From Marisa cornuarietis (Eukaryota; Mollusca; Gastropoda; Architaenioglossa; Ampullariidae): a DNA stretch of 64,000 bases. The notes below the pieces were generated by a model. The model was given only the letters and a program-made list of their open reading frames with translations. It was not told where the DNA came from and ran no database searches. A program made the position numbers and the translations under genes. Each line of letters starts with the position of its first letter. Position 1 is the stretch's first letter. The stretch lies in contig SMMW01000009.1 of the NCBI GenBank assembly GCA_004794655.1, forward strand, positions 1,014,501-1,078,500, read 5' to 3'. Below are positions 58,555 through 64,000 of the stretch, piece by piece.

Positions 58555-58797
58555 GAAAAGCGGGTAGCTAAGTAGTTAAAGCACTGGCGTCCAAACTGGA
58601 GGTTTGCTGTTTTGATACCCATGTGGTGTAGCAAACTTAACACAGTTGACCCAGCTGTCAGGAATGGTTCCTGGCTCTATAAAGGGTTGGGGAAGGTAAG
58701 GCAGCGAGGGAAAGGGGCTGAGCACCCTCATGACAAAAATCTGGTCCTGAGCAAAATGCAGTCTCCAATGACAAAGGTTAGGGGACTACCTTTACAT
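58555..58797 (+). mobile_element. Diverged copy of the tRNA-derived SINE
   Basis: It starts gcgggtagctaagtagttaa and keeps the family body (gttgacccagctgtcaggaa, ggggaaggtaaggcagcgag). No clear target-site duplication, so it is older than the copies at 5.9 and 51.2 kb. Confidence 0.85.
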
Positions 58798-61700
58798 TCA
58801 ACCTCTTAATCCTGGATAATTGGTGTTTCAATTATTTCAGCTGCCTCCCACTCCAAACCTGATATTTGTTCATTGTGGTACTTTGTGATTTCAGCTGCAA
58901 TTGTTGCCTTAAGCAAGTGGATCAATAAGTGGTGCCTGTAATACATGTGCACAAGCTATCTGTTGTTACCCAGAACAGTACATTTTCCTTGGCTTCTGTT
59001 CGCTACCTTGAAAGATTACTCTTATTTTTATGTAGTATCGGCAGAGAGCTGCTTAATTTGCACTGTTAGATTAATTTTCACATGTAGGATGTATCTTAGG
59101 TATGTGAAATGATATCATTCTGTACTCTGAAAATGCTTTAACACTTCCATAGCATTTCTGTTTATTTCCATGTCATGTAGTGTCATGATCATTGATTTCA
59201 GCATTTAAGAATCATAAGAGTTACTTAATGTCTATTTAGCATAAAAAATATGATATATGAAGCAGAATCTCAGTATAACATGAAGGAAAAAATATTCATT
59301 AGCACAATTGGTTTGCCTGGATTGAATTGGAAACTCTTCCAGAGGATGACAAAAAGTTGTTGCCCCTTTTAAAATCTATTGTCCAAATTTTAACTGCCCA
59401 CAGTCAGGTTCCAAATTATAGCATACTTAAACTGTTTATGGACATAAAAAATTCTTTAGTGTAGTAAATCATTTCGAGGGCAAGTGCACACTGATCTGTG
59501 ATAAGAGAGAGATTATGGTCAAATAACTTCAGTATTACACACGTGCTTCATTTTCTTTCTGTTATGCACCCGTTATAAAAAGAGACAGAGGTGGCATTCA
59601 ACCCAGAATGTTTGGGTTTTCTTTTATTTTCCTCCATATTTCTGCTTTAATTTTTTTCTCTCTTTTTATTACTGTGCTTATTGTACTTTACTAAAGAGCC
59701 CCAGAACATGTCATTTATTTCAGCCTGAAATGATTAAGTATTAGCATGCTTTTAACTTTGTTGTTTTGCATGTTTAGAGTGAAAACCAGTTGTGTCAGGG
59801 TAGTATGTATGTTTTTGAGTGCAGGACTGATTGAGATCTGTTCAACATGCAACGGGTGAAGCATTTATTCAAACAGTAGATTTCTGTTAGCTTTTTTAAA
59901 TGGCATTTTTACAGTCTAGATTAAATTCATATTTTGAATGCTGTTCCTACTTAGTTTACTCTGTGGAGGATACATTCAAAGCTGTTAACAATAGTCATCT
60001 GAACCTGCAATTTGCGCAACCATTTTAAACATTTGCTTGTACTAATTCGTCACATTTTCATATTTTAACATAACCATTTTAACATGAGTTCTTTTTATCT
60101 TCCATTTGGTCTGGATCCTTTTTTGCAAACTAAACAGAGCATGTGCTGAAGATTCCAGCCATCATGCTAGTTTGTCTTGGCATTTCCATCTATAGCAAAT
60201 CAAAACCTCTTTACATCCATTTTTCTTTAAATCTTCATTTCTGTCCAGTTGTGTAAGCATAAGAATGTATACTAATGAGGGGGGGGGCCTTAATTTGGTG
60301 TAAAACATGAAATTCACACTTTCTTTATTGAGTAAAGCAATTACCCTATTGCATATCTGCTGTCTGGACCAAAAGTTAGAGGCTAATCCTAAAACTTTTT
60401 TTTTAATTACCAGGTTTTGTTTTTCGAGAGCTACTAGTTCCGAAAAGCTTGAAATCATGTTTCATGCAAGAGAAACAAGCTTTTGGAAATCAAATTTATC
60501 TGCATTTTGGAAATAAATCAAGTCCTAGTTTTCTTTAGCATTTAATATACTTTAGATATAATTTGTTTATATCCAAAACTTGGTAAATGAGATTGAAAAG
60601 AGGTCTAGAAGCAGCAGCTTACATCGTAATGGAGCATACTTTTGACATAAACAGAGTTGACTGTACTGGTTCTTGGAGGGAAACAGCTGTAATGAGCCTT
60701 CTCTGGACAAACTTATAGTCCACTTTTTTAATAAAAATTAGGTGCAAAGCAAAGATCTTTTTTTGTTATCTAAAAGTGCCATGTTTTCATAATCATGGAT
60801 GTTTATGTGCATGCAAATCATGAAGGAAGGAAAATTCTGTATGTGTACATGCTGTCATGGATTGAACTAAGTTTTACACTACAGTCGACGTGTATATGTG
60901 AAGTCAGTCTTGTGAGTGGACCTCATGGTTTTGGAACTCTAGTGATAATCGTTAAAACTGTGCCAATTGCCTCTCTTCATTGCTGCTACTTAAGTGGTTG
61001 TTATGCATACATGTTTAGCTGAACTTTCATGACTAAAAATTGTGGTTGTTATTGTAGTATGGCACTACAAGTTTTGCATGCAGCACTAGATTTTTATTAG
61101 GCATTTTATAGAAAGACTTCCAATTGCTGGAAATTTTTGCTTTTTTAAAATGTTGGTTGATTTTATTCTCAAGCTAAATATTGCATTGGACGAAACACAA
61201 ACAGATAACTATCATATTTTTTCCATTTTGCATAATTTCATTTTCTGAGCAATAGATTTGTAATGAATTTGAAGTCATTATTTTTTCCTCCCCTTTGTTC
61301 TGAAATGAACTAAAAGCTTAACCAGCATGAATTAGACCCAAGCAGTTGTATTTCCAACTGTCAGTTATTGATACTATCTCCTTTAGACAACTAGAGTTGG
61401 TCTTAAAATTTAGGAAGGCTTGTGTGCCACTTGTGGAAAGAAAATCTCATTGAATATACAAATACAGAATCATATTTTTTCTCAAGTGGTGTATGTCTGT
61501 GCATGCATGTGTTGGGTGATTAAGCTAAAATCTCATTAACTGTTTTAATTATTGACACAATCTGGATATGTCTTAATAAGTTATTGCAGCCTTTTAATAC
61601 TACCATTTAGTTCATCACAAGAATGCAATTTTATTTATTGTAATTTCAGGAAGCAGGGGGTTGACATTGCATGGTTTATCATCTATGGAAGCAGTGGTTT

Positions 61701-62452
61701 ATTCATGTTCTTAAATTCATTGCTAAAACAAATTCTAGAGCAGATACAAGTTTGTCAAGTTATTTAAAATCTACACAAGTGAAAAAAGTAGTTTAAAGCA
61801 GTTTACTGTTTACTTACAGTTTACTGTAGTTTACTGTAGAGGTAGACAGGAGTAGGAAACGGTATCAAACAATGTTTTCTTCTATGTTTTTTGTACTGAA
61901 CACATGAATGGATGGAATGTGAGAAGGATGGTCAACACAATACTTGCACAGTATTGAATCATGCTATAATTCATACATCAGGCTGCTGTGCTTGTTTATT
62001 TATAAATAAATGAATTTATCCTGGTATTGTAGGTGGTATTAAGCTTCAGTTTGCATTCTCGTTCTGCTAAAGCAAAAAAAAAAAAGTATATCAAACATCA
62101 AAAGTTGAAGGCACTTGAAGAGTTTCATCTAAGATGTATAAAAAAAACGAGACTAGAAACAGAGTCCTTCAACTACCAAACTACAGGGTATAGTTTAACA
62201 AATTTGCTGTACACCCTCCATCATTAATTTTACAATAAAATCAGGGTATAAAGATATAAGTTTCATAAAACTAAATGAGATAAATATTCAAGAAGACCTT
62301 AACGTGGATAAGGTACGTAAGATTTATACCCGAAAGAAGTCACAAAAGAGTATATAGAATGATTTTGGCAATTTTATGTGCTGACATCCTGTGGCTTGAT
62401 GTATGTGAATTAAGATACCCTTGTAAAACCTGCCCACAACAAGGCAATGGTT
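58798..62452. other. Spacer between ING and the terminal gene
   Basis: AT-rich, no coding signal recognised. A short direct repeat agtttactg occurs several times at 61798-61840. Part may be long 3' UTR of either convergent gene. Confidence 0.45.
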
Positions 62453-63495
62453 TTATTTAGCTTCAAGAATGTGTCTCTTGTTGCGTTCCAACCTGTAAAA
62501 ACAAACACGAACACCATTTTTTTAAATGTATGTCATAAAGTAAAGCATAATTTATACGCTTAATTAAAAGCTTTGGAAAAGAGATATAGCGATGCAACAA
62601 TAATTAATCACAACAGTTTTTGGTTGAAAACTGTATTTCACTGAAAACTACACACAAATTAATGCATAATAAGATGATACTTAAACACTATAAATGTGCA
62701 GACAAATTATCCACAAAATGGCAACATCTGCAGAAAACACAGCCAAAGAACTTCTATACTAAGACCTCTAACAGCTGCAAAGTTTCTGTTTGTTTCTGTA
62801 TTTTAATAGGTTTTAAAAAAAAAAGCACACTGGGACTGGGCTGCACAATTCTGATAGCTATTGCATTAACTGAACTGATGCAATTTCACATGACTTAAAT
62901 CATGTTGCAGACCCCTACACTACCAGGTGCCCTGTTGCAGGCACTACACTTTGCCTGCTATTTATAATTTAAAAAACAACTTGGGTGCTATGTTGCCTGT
63001 TCCAGGGTCTCTCACCTGGTTAAAGGAAATGAAAGGGGTGAAGCGAAACAGCTCACTGTCAACAGTACATGCTGTTCCAAACAAGCACTCCTGCTACAAT
63101 AGCTCTGGGTGTAAACCAGACCACACCACATTCTGCACTAATCTATTGTGTACATGGCAAAAACAAAAATGTAATCAGATTTAGCATAACTAAATACCAG
63201 CCCAATGAATATTGTTCACCTCGGATCTTTTGTCATCTAATGAAGGAGAAATTCACCACAGAAAAAGAACACATAACCTGTGCAACTTACGGAGTCAGCT
63301 TTGGTTCGTCTTTGGCATGCAAAGTATACCGATCCACATACTCTGAAAATTCTGGCCATTTACCATGCCTCCATATCACCTTTGTTTTCTCCGCTTCGGA
63401 CTTCATCTGATGCTCTTTCAAAGATTTTGGTCTGATATCTTGCAAGACGTCAGTTTGGTTCAGTATGTGACTGGATCCAAACCATGAGGTTGTAT
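62453..63495 (-). CDS. 3' end of an unrecognised gene (last two exons)
   Basis: Exon 63495-63291 (205 bp, acceptor actatttcag, donor gtaagt) joins in phase to 62492-62453, which has acceptor tttttacag and a stop. Together they encode an 81-residue C-terminal segment that begins just after a split codon. It reads DTTSWFGSSHILNQTD..., then IRPKSLKEHQMKSEAEK, KVIWRHGKWPEFSEYVDRY, and ends LERNKRHILEAK. It is charged, helix-prone, and has no membrane segment or known motif. I do not recognise the family. The phase match across the intron, clean splice sites and protein-like composition argue for a real gene. Upstream exons lie beyond about 63.5 kb, mostly outside the window. Confidence 0.6.
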
Positions 63496-64000
63496 CTGAA
63501 ATAGTGTCAATAATAATAAATTGTCTAATAAATAATTTGCCACTCCATAAAGATGCTGCTGAACAATTCATGCAGGAATATTTTTTCAGCTACACCCGAG
63601 AGGACCTTGCACATAGTTTGGATGTATATGTGCATTTTAGCATTTATCATAGCATATGATACACAACAGATCATATGCATCGTTTTTTAAGTTCCAAACA
63701 GAGTTTTCCCAAAAGAGTAAACATTTATTTATCTGGGTAAATTTATTACTGTGGAAATAAATATTAAGGCACTTAAAAAATCAAGTGGGGCTCATGTGAT
63801 AATGTTTGTAAACAAAGAAGAAAGAAATGTGTACCGTACATCATTTATTTGGCATTATAATTATTTATTTATAAAGAAAGACCCAAAAGTGTTATTTATG
63901 TTAAAGTAGCAGAGGTTTTGCATTTCCCAGGTATATCACAGTACACATTTTTCAGATTGATTTCTCTTATAAACTTTTGCAACCATTGTTTTATTGTCAA
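63496..64000. other. Upstream intron of the terminal gene
   Basis: AT-rich. No further exon of the minus-strand gene was found here. Confidence 0.4.

Overview
The window is animal nuclear DNA. Genes are split into short exons (about 70-480 bp) with GT-AG introns, and the introns and spacers are full of degenerate LINEs, tRNA-derived SINEs, foldback elements and CA/GT microsatellites. The protein sequences and repeat style fit a lophotrochozoan, most likely a gastropod mollusc; that placement is inference. No bacterial, organellar or viral gene set, CRISPR array or rRNA was seen.

Layout. (1) 1-8.6 kb: no coding gene recognised; a SINE with target-site duplications and a LINE scrap. (2) 8.6-17.6 kb, plus: a complete SLC6-family Na+/Cl- coupled transporter, 13 coding exons, about 594 aa. 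(3) 20.4-45.4 kb, minus: a complete NEURL4 orthologue, 26 coding exons, about 1516 aa, six Neuralized repeats and an ADP-ribosyltransferase-like C terminus. Its introns hold two related CR1/L2-type LINE tails, a mariner remnant, MITEs, a dead copy of a widely repeated unclassified protein and a palindrome array. (4) 45.65-57.46 kb, plus: a complete ING4/ING5-type PHD protein, 7 coding exons, about 242 aa, head-to-head with NEURL4 across 257 bp. Its introns contain long-TIR elements, LINEs and SINEs. (5) 62.45-63.5 kb, minus: the last two exons of an unrecognised gene that continues past the window.

Gene models were built by hand from splice sites and reading-frame phase. In the three complete genes every exon junction keeps phase and the totals match usual family lengths, so the structures are well supported, although single splice choices (noted) could be off. 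SLC6 and NEURL4 are tail-to-tail, NEURL4 and ING head-to-head, ING and the last gene tail-to-tail. No pathway links them; only the NEURL4/ING pair is likely to share regulatory DNA.

The most unusual signals are an array of 18-bp palindromic modules in a NEURL4 intron, several apparently undescribed foldback/long-TIR elements (one nested in another), a run of repeated acceptor-like sites before the last SLC6 exon, and an exact 90-bp duplication inside a dead LINE.
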